NCBI RefSeq assembly: GCF_000178455.1
Contig: NZ_ADNU01000049.1
Coordinates: 1-64,000 of the forward strand
Origin: Brevibacterium mcbrellneri ATCC 49030
GTDB lineage: Bacteria; Actinomycetota; Actinomycetes; Actinomycetales; Brevibacteriaceae
Direction: 5' to 3'
Length of the DNA: 64,000 nucleotides
Positions 15,842 through 26,616 of the stretch are shown piece by piece; position 1 is the first letter of the stretch, and the number at the start of each line of letters is the position of its first letter. Made by a program: the position numbers and the translations under genes. Below the pieces are notes generated by a model. The model was not told the origin of the DNA and ran no database searches. It was given only the letters and a program-made list of their open reading frames with translations.

Positions 15842-17415
15842 GTCAGGCATCCTTTCAATGATTGTGCGTTGAACCGCATGAGTTCTTCATAAGTAGTGAC
15901 GCGGGAGTCAAACGCGTCCGAGTAGATGTCGCACACGCTCACGTTCGCTTCATCCGCAACTGTTCTGAGAGTGAGTGACCTACCCAATTGCGGTTCAACG
16001 AAGACCGCTGGGACTTTAAGGTTCTGAATGGTGTCGGCGAGCCGAATTCGATCAGTGACGCTGGGTTCAACAGCGGGGTTTGGCGTGACGAACCCGGCGA
16101 TGTCCACGTCGTATGCCGCGCCGAGGTACGCGAACGCGTCATGCGTGGTAATGAGGTGGCGTTTGTCTTTGGGAATAGACGCAAGGGTGTCGCGTACTTC
16201 GCGGTCCAGTGCGTCCAGCCTGTCCACGTAACGCTTGGCGTTGGCCTCATATGTGCGTGCGTTGTCCGGGTCGGCGTGGGCCAGCGTGTCGCGAATGAGC
16301 TTGACGTAGGCGATTGCGTTGCTCACGTCGTGCCACAAGTGCGGGTCCATTTCGCCGTGCACGTGCTTCCCCAGAACCGCTTGTGGCAACAGATACGTGG
16401 ACGAGCCTGGTTCGCCTAAGAACTTCGAACCGCGTGGGATTTCCTGCCACGCTTTGTTGGTCACGGAAATGACAGTGTCGTCTGGGTTCAGACTGTCGTG
16501 TCCGGCAACATTGCGTTCATAAGAGCTTTCGCCGAGGTCGGAGCTGGTTTCCTTTTCCGAGTCGGCAAACACGGTGAGGCGTTTGGTGTCGAGGTCGGTG
16601 GTGAGGTCCGCGTGGCCTTCGTCGATGATGCGTTTGTTTTTCAGCTGCGGGTCGGAGTGAGGGTCGACCCCAACGGCGAAGGTGTACGTACCCTTTCCGA
16701 TGTAGGTTTCGTTTTCCGGGTCGGTTGCCAGATGCGTTTCGAACGTGACCTTGTACACTCCGGGCTTGGAAAACGCCCAGCTTAAGTGGGTGTGCGCATT
16801 GACCGGCAAGGTCGCCATGTCAGAGTCCCTTGCACCGTCTGAACTGTCAAAGTACAGGGTGTTCTGCCCCAACGCTTGCGTGAGAAACCCGTGGACGGTG
16901 CCCCCGGAAGGGGCAACGACCTCGGTCATTTTCATCCGTACCTCACTGGAACGGTCAGCGCCCAACTCACTACCGGCACCCGAGACGCGCAGCCCCAGCC
17001 ACACGGTGTCAAGAGTGACGTCCTCCACCAGGGGGATGACGCGCGCGGAATACTTGGTAGCGCCTTCCGCGAGCCCAATGTTGGGTGCGTCAGACGGGAT
17101 ATTCGCGTCTAGGGTCTTGATGAGTTTGTGCTCTTCCAGCATGACGTAGTTGGAAAAGGCGACGTCGGAATACACGATGTTGCGAACATCGCGCAGGGTG
17201 GGTTCGTAGGAGTGCGGGTCCGCGTTGGCAGGAACCAACGGGACCACGTTCGCCGCATCACCGGCAACGTTCTTAACGAGGTCAGCGATGATGCCGGTCG
17301 TGGCAACCACCTGAAGCTGGTCTGCGTTGCGGTGGGTGTACGCACTCCCCTGACACCCCGCGGCCAACACCGTCACCAGGACAGCGCTGACCGCGAGGAA
17401 CGTACGCCTGATCAT
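15838..17415 (-). CDS. metal-binding lipoprotein with inserted anchor-M domain
   Basis: 525 residues, almost twice the usual ZnuA length. A lipoprotein signal (LAVSAVLVTVLAAGC, Cys21) leads to the first ZnuA lobe (VVATTGIIADLVKNVAGDA, PLVPANADPHSYEPT; about 34-130). The second lobe begins at HVHGEMDPHLWHDVSNA (about 350-525) and includes LITTHDAFAYLGAAY and VFVEPQ. Histidines in DPHSYEP, DPHLWHD and TTHDAF are the expected metal ligands. Between the lobes, residues about 137-345 hold an anchor-M-type domain whose halves appear swapped: WLGLRVSGAG and AHTHLSWAFSKPGVYKV come first, then DEGHADLTTDLDT and STYLLPQ. It captures Mn or Zn for the permease. Confidence 0.85.
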   Translation of the reverse strand: MIRRTFLAVSAVLVTVLAAGCQGSAYTHRNADQLQVVATTGIIADLVKNVAGDAANVVPLVPANADPHSYEPTLRDVRNIVYSDVAFSNYVMLEEHKLIKTLDANIPSDAPNIGLAEGATKYSARVIPLVEDVTLDTVWLGLRVSGAGSELGADRSSEVRMKMTEVVAPSGGTVHGFLTQALGQNTLYFDSSDGARDSDMATLPVNAHTHLSWAFSKPGVYKVTFETHLATDPENETYIGKGTYTFAVGVDPHSDPQLKNKRIIDEGHADLTTDLDTKRLTVFADSEKETSSDLGESSYERNVAGHDSLNPDDTVISVTNKAWQEIPRGSKFLGEPGSSTYLLPQAVLGKHVHGEMDPHLWHDVSNAIAYVKLIRDTLAHADPDNARTYEANAKRYVDRLDALDREVRDTLASIPKDKRHLITTHDAFAYLGAAYDVDIAGFVTPNPAVEPSVTDRIRLADTIQNLKVPAVFVEPQLGRSLTLRTVADEANVSVCDIYSDAFDSRVTTYEELMRFNAQSLKGCLT

Positions 17416-20081
17416 GAACGGCGGCGCCGTTGCGAAACGACGGCAACGATTCCGATCCCTATAAGCACACCGCCACCTATCAGGCCGGCGGAGATTCCTG
17501 AAACACCTGTCCGCGGCAGGGATGGGTGAGCACAGTTTTCCATGTTGCCGGCATCTGCGTTGCTGACGGAAGCGGTTGAGTCACCGCCGTTGGCGTCAGC
17601 GGTTGCCTGGTCCGAGGTGGACTGGTCGCCCTGCTGGTCACCGGACTGGGCGTCAGCTTTCTGATCGGGAGCCGTCTGCCCCGTTGGCGTGATGTTGCCG
17701 GCGCCGGCGTTGGCGGACTGGCCCACTTCAAAGTTCAGGGTTCCGGTGGCTTGGGTGGTCGACCCGTCCTTGAGTTTCACGGTGAAGGTGACTGTCGCGG
17801 TGTAGTTTCCGGGAGCCGAGAACACCCAGTTGCCGTGTTCGTGCGTACGCAACGGAATGTCGTAGGAGTCTCCGGCGTTACGGAACACGTGTTTGATGCT
17901 TCCGCCGCCCAGGCCACCGCCACCCACGAAGACGTTGAGTTTTCCGGGACCGTTGAGCGAATCGAGGCGCATGGTGACTTTCGTGGCGTTATTGACGAGT
18001 TGCTCGTCCTGCGTGTTCCACCCCAACCATGGAACTTGTGACTCCTGGGTTTGGCCGATCATATAAATGTCTGAACCGGGCTTGCCTAAGAATCCGAATT
18101 CGGCGGGGACCTTCTTCTTCGACGCGTCCCCCAGAACGAACATCACGTCTGACGGGTTGCGCCACACGGGCGGCGAGGTACGGTCGTCTTTCACTTGCGC
18201 GGTTGCGCGCTTCCCATTGAGGCGGGCACCAAAGTCGAAGTGACCGTCAGTCACGCGAACACGCTGGCCTGCAGGAGCCTGCTGGCCACCTCCGCCGCCT
18301 GTGCTGCCGTTGCTTCCTTGACCGGCACCAGTGTTGCTTTCAGTGCCCTGGCCGGCTGCACCAGAAGCAGCGGTTGGTTCGCACACCACGGGGGCCTGGG
18401 CTGGTGCAGAGTTGTGGTTGGCACTTGTGCCACCGCTTTGGCCAGCGTTGGCGCTCCCGCCGTTCCCGTCAGCGTCGTCCTTTGAGTTCACCGTTAATGT
18501 GACCGGCTTAGATTCGACGCGTTCGTCACCTGATGTGTGAACGGCGCGAAACTGAACGCCGTCAAACTCTTTAGTCACGGACGGAATGATGATCTGGCGC
18601 GAGGACACTGCCTTCTTACCGTCCTTGTATTCCATCCACTTTTCAGACTCCGATGCACGGGTTTCCCACACCAGTTTTCCGGCGACCTTAAGTGGTTGTC
18701 CGCCGTTATCAGAGGTTTGGCTGTAGGTGGCTTCTGCGCGTGCATCTTGGCCTTCGACGTATTCGTCTTGGTCCAAGGTCGTGGTGAGTGTGAAGTCGTA
18801 CTCAGAGTTGTCTTCGTCGGATGGGGCTTCCGAGGTGGATGGCTCTGGTTCCTGTGGGGCCTCAGGAGCTTCAGGTTCGCCTGCTCCCACCTTCAGTTCA
18901 ACTTCGTTCGACCGCGTTTCCCCGGCATATACGGCACGAAATACGGTGCCCGAGTCAGTAGCTTCGAGGTTTTCGATGCGGAGTTCTTTTCCTTGTGCCG
19001 CTTCAACGGGCTCCCAGTTTTCTGAACCGGATGCTTTGCGTTCCCATGACACAAGTCCGTTTTCATCGCCACCGTCTATTGTGGCGCTGAGGACCGCGGT
19101 GTCACCGGCCTCGTACTGATCTTTGTCAGCACGCGCTTCGACCGTGACGCTCGGCTGTTCTGGTGCCGGCTGTCCAGGTTTGCCACTTGGTGAGGGGGCG
19201 GGCTTATCAGTGGCTGGCGCTGAAGGTGCTGTCGTTGGTCCCGAGGTGGGAGCTGGTTTTGGTATTTCGGGTGTGGGTTGTGGCGCAGGTTTGGGCTTGT
19301 CAAGGTCTTCAAGTTCGGCTTTGTTCAGGTCACCTACGACGAAGACGTATTCCTGTTCACCGGTGACGCGTTTGCCATTGACTACCGCGCTGGAATCAAA
19401 GACCAAACGGTAGACACCTGGATGAGTGAACACCCAATTAGCGTGAACGTGAGCGTTAGCGATCTGCTCGTAGCTGGAGTGCTTGGGGTCGGTGAGTGAG
19501 AAGATTCGGTTCGAGCCCGACCACCCGGTCTGGAATACCTCGACGTGAGCACCCTTTGGTGCTTGGGACTTCTTCTGGTTGAGCCGCATGGTGACCTTGC
19601 CACCTTTGACATCCTTTTCAGCGATGTCTTGCGTGTTCCACCCTGCCCAGAGCCCTTCGTGGTTCTGGTTCTGTGGGATCATCCATGCCCGTTTTCCTGC
19701 CGCGTGAGTAAACTCGAAGCCTTTGGCAGGTATTTCTTGCTTGAGTGCGTCGCTAACGTGGAACAGCAGTTCGTTGGCCGGTTCGCGGGCGTGCTCGTAC
19801 TTACCGTTGGAAGGCGCCCAGTCGACTTTGGAGAACATGTGCATTTTTCCGCCACGGATGCACATAGCAACTGCGTCGGCGTGTTCAGTGGCGACAACGT
19901 TGCGTTTGCCGATTTTGGGCACGTCTCCGCGAAGTCCGGTGGCGTCGGCGCCACAGACGGGTGCGGATGATGCAGTGTAGGTGTTGTCAGTTGGGGCGGC
20001 GTGGGCTCCGGTGCCCAGCACTGATGCGATGAGTGCGACAGAGGTGGCGAATCCCGCCACAGCACGACCAAGAAACGGCAC
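17412..20081 (-). CDS. LPxTG-anchored multidomain surface protein (anchor-M domains)
   Basis: 889 residues. A signal peptide (VALIASVLGTGAHA) is followed by anchor-M domain 1 (about 65-251: WAGWNTQDIAEKDV, NAHVHANWVFTHPGVYRLV), a proline-rich spacer, two Ig-like modules (about 313-400 and 435-535), an S/G/N-rich spacer, anchor-M domain 2 (about 615-795: PWLGWNTQDEQLV, RTHEHGNWVFSAPGNYTAT), and the sorting signal LPRTG at about 855 with helix and RRRR tail. Sortase should link it to peptidoglycan. It is the first gene of the leftward operon and overlaps the lipoprotein gene by ATGA. The start is a GTG with a modest GAAAG site. A metal- or heme-capturing role is inferred from the operon. Confidence 0.8.
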   Translation of the reverse strand: MPFLGRAVAGFATSVALIASVLGTGAHAAPTDNTYTASSAPVCGADATGLRGDVPKIGKRNVVATEHADAVAMCIRGGKMHMFSKVDWAPSNGKYEHAREPANELLFHVSDALKQEIPAKGFEFTHAAGKRAWMIPQNQNHEGLWAGWNTQDIAEKDVKGGKVTMRLNQKKSQAPKGAHVEVFQTGWSGSNRIFSLTDPKHSSYEQIANAHVHANWVFTHPGVYRLVFDSSAVVNGKRVTGEQEYVFVVGDLNKAELEDLDKPKPAPQPTPEIPKPAPTSGPTTAPSAPATDKPAPSPSGKPGQPAPEQPSVTVEARADKDQYEAGDTAVLSATIDGGDENGLVSWERKASGSENWEPVEAAQGKELRIENLEATDSGTVFRAVYAGETRSNEVELKVGAGEPEAPEAPQEPEPSTSEAPSDEDNSEYDFTLTTTLDQDEYVEGQDARAEATYSQTSDNGGQPLKVAGKLVWETRASESEKWMEYKDGKKAVSSRQIIIPSVTKEFDGVQFRAVHTSGDERVESKPVTLTVNSKDDADGNGGSANAGQSGGTSANHNSAPAQAPVVCEPTAASGAAGQGTESNTGAGQGSNGSTGGGGGQQAPAGQRVRVTDGHFDFGARLNGKRATAQVKDDRTSPPVWRNPSDVMFVLGDASKKKVPAEFGFLGKPGSDIYMIGQTQESQVPWLGWNTQDEQLVNNATKVTMRLDSLNGPGKLNVFVGGGGLGGGSIKHVFRNAGDSYDIPLRTHEHGNWVFSAPGNYTATVTFTVKLKDGSTTQATGTLNFEVGQSANAGAGNITPTGQTAPDQKADAQSGDQQGDQSTSDQATADANGGDSTASVSNADAGNMENCAHPSLPRTGVSGISAGLIGGGVLIGIGIVAVVSQRRRRS

Positions 20082-20195
20082 AGTTTCGACTTTCTATCTC
20101 TATTGTCTTTTCCTCCCAAACAGTAAAAACGAAACGTTATAGTGTCATAGCTTTATGTAAATATGCGTGCATGCGTGAGGCGCGTGACGGCATAC
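20082..20195 (-). promoter_or_regulatory. probable promoter region of the surface-protein/metal operon
   Basis: This AT-rich gap is the only non-coding space upstream of the six-gene leftward operon that begins at 20081. It contains TATAAC-like and TTTACA-like stretches on the minus strand, but I could not find a properly spaced pair or a convincing Zur- or MntR-type palindrome. Confidence 0.3.
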
Positions 20196-20231
20196 AAAAA
20201 TTGGGCCGCAAGCGTGATGCTTGCGGCCCGA
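20196..20231 (-). terminator. rho-independent terminator after groEL
   Basis: GGGCCGCAAGC (20203-20213) pairs perfectly with GCTTGCGGCCC (20219-20229) over a 5-base loop. On the minus strand it is followed by AATTTTTG. It lies 20 bases beyond the groEL stop. Confidence 0.85.
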
Positions 20232-20248
20232 TTCTTCAGAAGGGACGT

Positions 20249-21850
<1,602 letters not shown>

Positions 21851-21889
21851 TCACTTCCTTCTAAAGAGTGTGAGTGTGTGAAGGTGTGA

Positions 21890-22183
21890 TTAGCCGATGA
21901 CTGCGAGAACGTCGCGAGCTGACAGCACCAGGTATTCCGTGCCCTGGTACTTCACTTCGGTTCCACCGTACTTGGAGTAGATGACCTTGTCGCCAACGTT
22001 GACATCAACAGGCACACGGTTTCCGTTGTCTGCAACGCGGCCGGGGCCAACTGCGACAACTTCGCCTTCCTGTGGCTTTTCCTTAGCGGTGTCTGGGATT
22101 ACCAGGCCGGAAGCAGTGGTCTGTTCTGCTTCGAGCTGACGGATTACGATGCGGTCTTCGAGTGGCTTAATAGCTACCGACAT
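21890..22183 (-). CDS. groES: co-chaperonin GroES (Hsp10)
   Basis: 97 residues: [20 protein letters not shown], the mobile-loop region [38 protein letters not shown], and [15 protein letters not shown]. It caps the GroEL cage. The open frame continues upstream to 22282, but the ATG at 22183 has AAGGAG eight bases before it and matches the family start. Confidence 0.97.
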   Translation of the reverse strand: MSVAIKPLEDRIVIRQLEAEQTTASGLVIPDTAKEKPQEGEVVAVGPGRVADNGNRVPVDVNVGDKVIYSKYGGTEVKYQGTEYLVLSARDVLAVIG

Positions 22184-22349
22184 GTGACAGTCTCCTTTTG
22201 AGTCTGTGTCGAGATGTGTTTTGTGTGCCCTCTGGGCTAGCTCGCTTAGTGTTGTTCGTCGTCGCGGGTGCCGAATCAGCATTAAGCTTTAGTGCAGTTT
22301 GCCGGTGTCTCTAGGTGCCGCCGAGTGCGACACTCACCTCACCGTGCAG

Positions 22350-22376
22350 TTAGCACTCACATTGCCCAAGTGCTAA
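22350..22376. promoter_or_regulatory. CIRCE operator 2 (HrcA site)
   Basis: TTAGCACTC-N9-AAGTGCTAA, one mismatch from the CIRCE consensus TTAGCACTC-N9-GAGTGCTAA. It lies downstream of the promoter, in the leader of groES. Confidence 0.9.
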
Positions 22377-22381
22377 TTGAA

Positions 22382-22410
22382 ACTCTATTCCGCAGTTGGC
22401 ACTCTTTCAA
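22382..22410 (-). promoter_or_regulatory. groES-groEL promoter
   Basis: On the minus strand, TTGAAA (22410-22405) and TAGAGT (22387-22382) are separated by exactly 17 bp. The -35 box lies inside the spacer of CIRCE operator 1, so HrcA would block RNA polymerase directly. Confidence 0.7.
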
Positions 22411-22422
22411 CTCGAGTGCCAA
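22396..22422. promoter_or_regulatory. CIRCE operator 1 (HrcA site)
   Basis: TTGGCACTC-N9-GAGTGCCAA is a perfect 9-bp inverted repeat with the standard 9-base spacer. It differs from consensus by one symmetric base pair. It overlaps the -35 box. Confidence 0.9.
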
Positions 22423-22452
22423 TTTTTCGCCATCCTTGAGCGAATTTTCAGC

Positions 22453-23391
22453 TCAGAGCGTCAACTCCCACGACCCCACCGCACGCACAGCGTTCGCGGT
22501 GACGCGCTCAGCCAGCTCTTCTTCGCTGACTCCGCGCACCTGGGCAAGAGTCCGCACCACGTGCGCAACCATGTACGGCCCGCCGGGCTTTCCACGGTGA
22601 GGGTGCGGGGTCAAAAACGGCGCGTCGGTTTCTGTGAGGAGCAGCTCAGGCGGGACCACCTCGGCGGCTTCCCTCAACCCGTGAGCATTCTTGAAGGTGA
22701 CGTTGCCAGCGAAGGAGCAGAAGATCCCCAACTTGCCCGCTTCCCTTGCCATCTCAGCGTCACCGGAAAAGCAGTGCAGAATGGTGCGGTCAGGAACACC
22801 TGTGTCACGCAGAACCCGGAATACATCCGCGTGCGCTTCACGGTCGTGGATCTGGAGCGTCAGCCCGTTCCTCTGCGCGATCTCAATATGAGCCCTGAAC
22901 GACTCTTCCTGCGCCTTCATATCGCGCGCGGAATCAGCGTCGGTGCGGAAGAAATCAAGCCCGGTCTCCCCCACCACGCGCATGCGGTCATGGGACGTAA
23001 CAAGGCTTTCAATTTCGTCCAGCGACTCTTCTAAGATGCCGGCGCGTGCCAGCCGAGGTGCTTCGTTGGGGTGGATCGCAACCCCACCCAACATCCAGTC
23101 GCGGCCAGCCTGCGCCTGCTCCTCCACTACACGAGCCGTCCACCGGGCAGCACCCATTTCGCATCCGATTTGTACGATTCGGGTCACGCCCGTAGCCATG
23201 GCCGTGTCGTAGAAGAAGTCCAGGGGCGGGAACGTTTCGTCCTCTTCGGGTTCGACCTCCGGGGCAGGTTCACCGGACTTGATAGGACCGCGAGCGCCCG
23301 TACACATGTCCAGGTGCGTGTGCGTGTCCACGGCCGGAACCGCGAGTGGTTCAGGCACCGGTGGGTATTCGCCGGCAGCGCGAGATGCCAT
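22453..23391 (-). CDS. tatD: TatD-family metal-dependent hydrolase/DNase
   Basis: 312 residues with the TatD metal-site pattern: AVDTHTHLDMC (HxH), GETGLDFFRT (catalytic Glu and Asp), LQIHDREAHADVF, LHCFSGDAEM and LTETDAPFL. This is a TIM-barrel phosphodiesterase with 3'-5' exonuclease activity in known relatives. It starts at the ATG overlapping the metG stop (TAATG), so the two genes are translationally coupled. tatD following metG is a common actinobacterial order. A short acidic insertion (EPAPEVEPEEDETFPP) after the HxH motif is not general in the family. Confidence 0.93.
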   Translation of the reverse strand: MASRAAGEYPPVPEPLAVPAVDTHTHLDMCTGARGPIKSGEPAPEVEPEEDETFPPLDFFYDTAMATGVTRIVQIGCEMGAARWTARVVEEQAQAGRDWMLGGVAIHPNEAPRLARAGILEESLDEIESLVTSHDRMRVVGETGLDFFRTDADSARDMKAQEESFRAHIEIAQRNGLTLQIHDREAHADVFRVLRDTGVPDRTILHCFSGDAEMAREAGKLGIFCSFAGNVTFKNAHGLREAAEVVPPELLLTETDAPFLTPHPHRGKPGGPYMVAHVVRTLAQVRGVSEEELAERVTANAVRAVGSWELTL

Positions 23392-24974
23392 TACTTGGCG
23401 CCTCCTGCAGTCCCGGCGTCACCTTCGTTCGGGGCTTCGTACCGCGGGAATACGGGGGCCGGCGCGGGCAGTTCAGTTCCGGCTGGCAACCACTGGCCGA
23501 AATCGTTAAAGGTCCGCGCGTCCTCGGCAACTCCCAGCTGGGTGAGGACCTTGCCGGTTGATTCCGGCATGACTGGTTGAGCCAGAATCGATACCCGGCG
23601 CAGAACTTCGAGCGTGACGTAAAGGACGACACCCATGCGGTCAGGGTCGGTTTTCTTTAGCTTCCACGGTTCTTGGGCAGAGAAGTACCGGTTGGTTTCC
23701 TCTAGCACCCGCCACAGCGCTTCCACATAACGGTGCAGTTCTTGCACGTCCACAAAAGCGGTGACGCGTTCCAGCAGTCCGTCGGTGCGTTCGAGCAGCG
23801 CACGGTCGTCGTCCGTCAGATCAGCCTCAGACACCTCGGGAACTACTCCACTCAGGTTCTTGGCGACCATGGAGGTGGAACGCTGAACCAAGTTACCGTA
23901 CTCATTAGCCAGGTCTGCGTTCTTGCGTCCAATGATCGCTCCGGCTGAGTATGAACCGTCTTGACCGTACGAAATTTCCCGCAGCAGGAAGTAACGGAGC
24001 GTGTCCAGACCAAAAGCGTCGACGAGGTCGTACGGGTCAACCACGTTGCCCACTGACTTCGACATCTTTTCGCCCTTGTTGAACAAGAACCCGTGGGCGT
24101 GAACGCGCTTGGGCAGTTCCAACCCAGCACTCATCAAGAAGGCTGGCCAGTACACGGCGTGGAATCGCAGAATGTCCTTACCCACAACGTGAAGCTCACA
24201 GGGCCAGCGCTGCTGGAACTCTTCAGAGTCGACATTGGGGTACCCCGCACCCGTGAGGTAGTTAGTCAAAGCGTCGACCCACACGTACATCACGTGCTTG
24301 TCGTTGCCGGGCACTGGCACACCCCAGTCGAATGTGGTGCGTGAAATCGACAGGTCTTTCAGGCCACCCTTGATGAATGACACGACTTCGTTGCGTCGTA
24401 CATCGGGGCCAACTGGGTGCCTGCCTGTGTCATCGACGGAGTCAAGCCATTCCAGCAACCGTTCTTCGTATGCCGAAAGCTTGAAGAAGTACGACTCCTC
24501 TTCTGTCCATTCCACGGGGGTGCCGGTAGCAATCGCATAGCGTTCACCGTCTTCCCGCACTTCAGTTTCGTCTGCTGCGTAGTAGGCCTCATCGCGCACG
24601 GAGTACCAGCCGGCGTAGGTGTCGAGGTAGATGTCCCCAGCCTCGTCCATTTTCTTCCACAGATCTTGACTGGCCGTGTAGTGGTCAGGGTCAGTCGTGC
24701 GAATAAACCTGTCGTATGACGATCCCAACGCATCGTGCAAAGCGCGGAAGCCTGCCGCATTCTTGTCTGCAAGTTCCCGTGGCGTAATTCCAGCTTTCTG
24801 AGCCGACTGTTGCATTTTCAGCCCGTGCTCGTCTGTGCCGGTCAGCATGAATACGTCTTCACCAGTCAAACGCTTGAAACGCGCGATCGTGTCGGATGCG
24901 ATGTATTCGTACGCGTGCCCGATGTGTGGGGCACCGTTGGGGTATGCAATTGCGGTGGTCATGTAAAACGTCAT
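23391..24974 (-). CDS. metG: methionyl-tRNA synthetase
   Basis: 527 residues, class I synthetase. HIGH motif in [19 protein letters not shown] motif in [13 protein letters not shown], and [12 protein letters not shown] are visible. There is no CxxC zinc knuckle in the connective peptide and no C-terminal tRNA-binding extension, so it is the short zinc-less type. It charges initiator and elongator tRNA-Met in the cytoplasm. The ATG at 24974 is chosen because the family starts at [14 protein letters not shown]. Confidence 0.96.
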   Translation of the reverse strand: MTFYMTTAIAYPNGAPHIGHAYEYIASDTIARFKRLTGEDVFMLTGTDEHGLKMQQSAQKAGITPRELADKNAAGFRALHDALGSSYDRFIRTTDPDHYTASQDLWKKMDEAGDIYLDTYAGWYSVRDEAYYAADETEVREDGERYAIATGTPVEWTEEESYFFKLSAYEERLLEWLDSVDDTGRHPVGPDVRRNEVVSFIKGGLKDLSISRTTFDWGVPVPGNDKHVMYVWVDALTNYLTGAGYPNVDSEEFQQRWPCELHVVGKDILRFHAVYWPAFLMSAGLELPKRVHAHGFLFNKGEKMSKSVGNVVDPYDLVDAFGLDTLRYFLLREISYGQDGSYSAGAIIGRKNADLANEYGNLVQRSTSMVAKNLSGVVPEVSEADLTDDDRALLERTDGLLERVTAFVDVQELHRYVEALWRVLEETNRYFSAQEPWKLKKTDPDRMGVVLYVTLEVLRRVSILAQPVMPESTGKVLTQLGVAEDARTFNDFGQWLPAGTELPAPAPVFPRYEAPNEGDAGTAGGAK

Positions 24975-24992
24975 GGCCTCTAGTCTATGCAC

Positions 24993-25832
24993 TCACTTTG
25001 TGTGGATGTATTCCTCGTACACGTCGCGGGATTTCAGTCCGTGGATCTTTGCAATGTGGGCGGCTGCGTCTTTGGCTCGCATCCCAGATTCCACTAACTG
25101 AGCAACGTCTTCTGTGAGTTCCGCCGCCGAGGTGTCACTCACCTCGGGCGCGCCTGCCACCACCAGCGTGAGCTCACCTTTCAGACCGTCTCTGGCGACC
25201 ACTTGCTCATGGATGCTCTGGGTTGTCCCCCGCAGGGTTTCTTCATAGGTTTTGGTCAGTTCTCGGCTCAGGGTCATAGGTCGGTCTGCCCCAAAGCGGG
25301 TGACAAAGTCCGCCAGGGTTGTGTGGATCCGGTGTGGGCTTTCGAAGAAGACCATGGTGCGCCGTTCGCTGGCAAGGTCTGTTAGCAAGCGCCCTCGCTC
25401 TCCGGCTTTGCGCGGCACGAAACCTTCGAACGTGAAGCGGTCAGACGGTAGACCGGATAGGGCAATAGCGGTAAATACTGCCGACGGGCCCGGAACTGCT
25501 GTTACGGGTAAATCGCGTGACACGACCTCTTTGACCACGTGGTAGCCGGGGTCTGACACTGCTGGCATCCCCGCGTCGGTGAGCAACACGACCCTGGCGC
25601 CGTTCTCAATCTGTTGGGCGATCTCACTGGCTTTAGACCGTTCATTGTGGTCAAAAAGGCTGATCAGAGTGCCAGAGTATGTAATTCCTAGGCGCGTAGC
25701 TAGGCCCATGAAGCGACGGGTATCTTCAGCCGCGATGACGTCGGCAGCTTCAATCTCTGCCCGCATTCGGGGACTCGCGTCGTCGAGGTTTCCGATCGGA
25801 GTACCCACGAGCACCAGAGCCGGGTCAGTCAT
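24993..25832 (-). CDS. rsmI: 16S rRNA (cytidine-1402-2'-O)-methyltransferase
   Basis: 279 residues of the tetrapyrrole-methylase fold. LVLVGTPIGNLDDASPR is the N-terminal motif. AEDTRRFMG, LLTDAGMPAVSDPGYHV and AVPGPSAVFTAIALSGLPSD are RsmI hallmarks. It uses SAM to methylate the ribose at C1402 in the decoding centre. It sits just upstream of metG on the same strand. The rsmI-metG-tatD order with pmt nearby matches other actinobacteria. Confidence 0.95.
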   Translation of the reverse strand: MTDPALVLVGTPIGNLDDASPRMRAEIEAADVIAAEDTRRFMGLATRLGITYSGTLISLFDHNERSKASEIAQQIENGARVVLLTDAGMPAVSDPGYHVVKEVVSRDLPVTAVPGPSAVFTAIALSGLPSDRFTFEGFVPRKAGERGRLLTDLASERRTMVFFESPHRIHTTLADFVTRFGADRPMTLSRELTKTYEETLRGTTQSIHEQVVARDGLKGELTLVVAGAPEVSDTSAAELTEDVAQLVESGMRAKDAAAHIAKIHGLKSRDVYEEYIHTK

Positions 25833-25894
25833 GCACGCGCCCGTGGGTTACTGGTTAAGTGTTCCGTCACTCGCTGTGTTCTGTTTCTCAAGCT

Positions 25895-26554
25895 TCAGCT
25901 GGATGCAAGCCCGGCTAGACCTAACATCAAAATGAAGAACAGGATGATCAAAATAAAGCCACCGATCGCAATGTACCCGGTTACGAGCCCACCAATTGCC
26001 AGCCCTTTTCCTTCTTGACCGCGCTCCTTACATTGCTTGACCGCAATGTGACCCATGATGACAGGAGCAATACCAACCAACCCGAAAGGCCAGGTGGCCA
26101 TCAAGCTCACGATCCCTGTAATCAGCGCTGCAATAGCCAAGCCGTTTGTTCCGCGACGTACGGGATACCCGGGAGCCCCATAGGGCGCTCCGTACGGGGA
26201 GGATTGTGCGTCATATGTTGGCGCTGGGTTGTACGCCGACGCGGGGTTAGCCGGTTCACTTGCCGACGCTCCGTAGTTTCCCGGTGAGTAGTCCCCACCG
26301 CCATACGTACCGCTTTGGCTATTCCCATAGTCGCTAGGTGACGAACCGTATGCAGCAGAACCGTATGCAGCAGATCCGGAAGACTCCACCCCTGGAGTTG
26401 CCGAACCGTACGCGGATCCTCCCGAACCGTGCGAAGCCCCAGGTTTAAAACTGGCAGGACCCTGACTACTTGACGACGGGCCTGAACCGTACGAGGGGAG
26501 GTCGTTATATGGGCGACTCGATCCCTCGTGTGAACTGGGAGTGTTCGACGACAT
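25895..26554 (-). CDS. DUF4190 membrane protein with low-complexity N-terminus
   Basis: 219 residues. The first 130 are a disordered S/G/Y/P-rich region with repeats such as GSAAYGSAAYGS. The end is a DUF4190-like pair of membrane helices: GLAIAALITGIVSLMATWPF, and GLAIGGLVTGYIAIGGFILI after the linker GHIAVKQCKERGQEGK. The function is unknown. Such proteins are common in Gram-positive bacteria and may be small membrane scaffolds. The ATG at 26554 has AGGAAGG directly upstream, and the longer frame has no ribosome site. It is divergent from pmt. Confidence 0.8.
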   Translation of the reverse strand: MSSNTPSSHEGSSRPYNDLPSYGSGPSSSSQGPASFKPGASHGSGGSAYGSATPGVESSGSAAYGSAAYGSSPSDYGNSQSGTYGGGDYSPGNYGASASEPANPASAYNPAPTYDAQSSPYGAPYGAPGYPVRRGTNGLAIAALITGIVSLMATWPFGLVGIAPVIMGHIAVKQCKERGQEGKGLAIGGLVTGYIAIGGFILIILFFILMLGLAGLASS

Positions 26555-26616
26555 GACTTCCTTCCTAAGACTCCTAAACCCAAGACTAGTGGAAGTCACA
26601 TGCGTAAACTAGGCGC

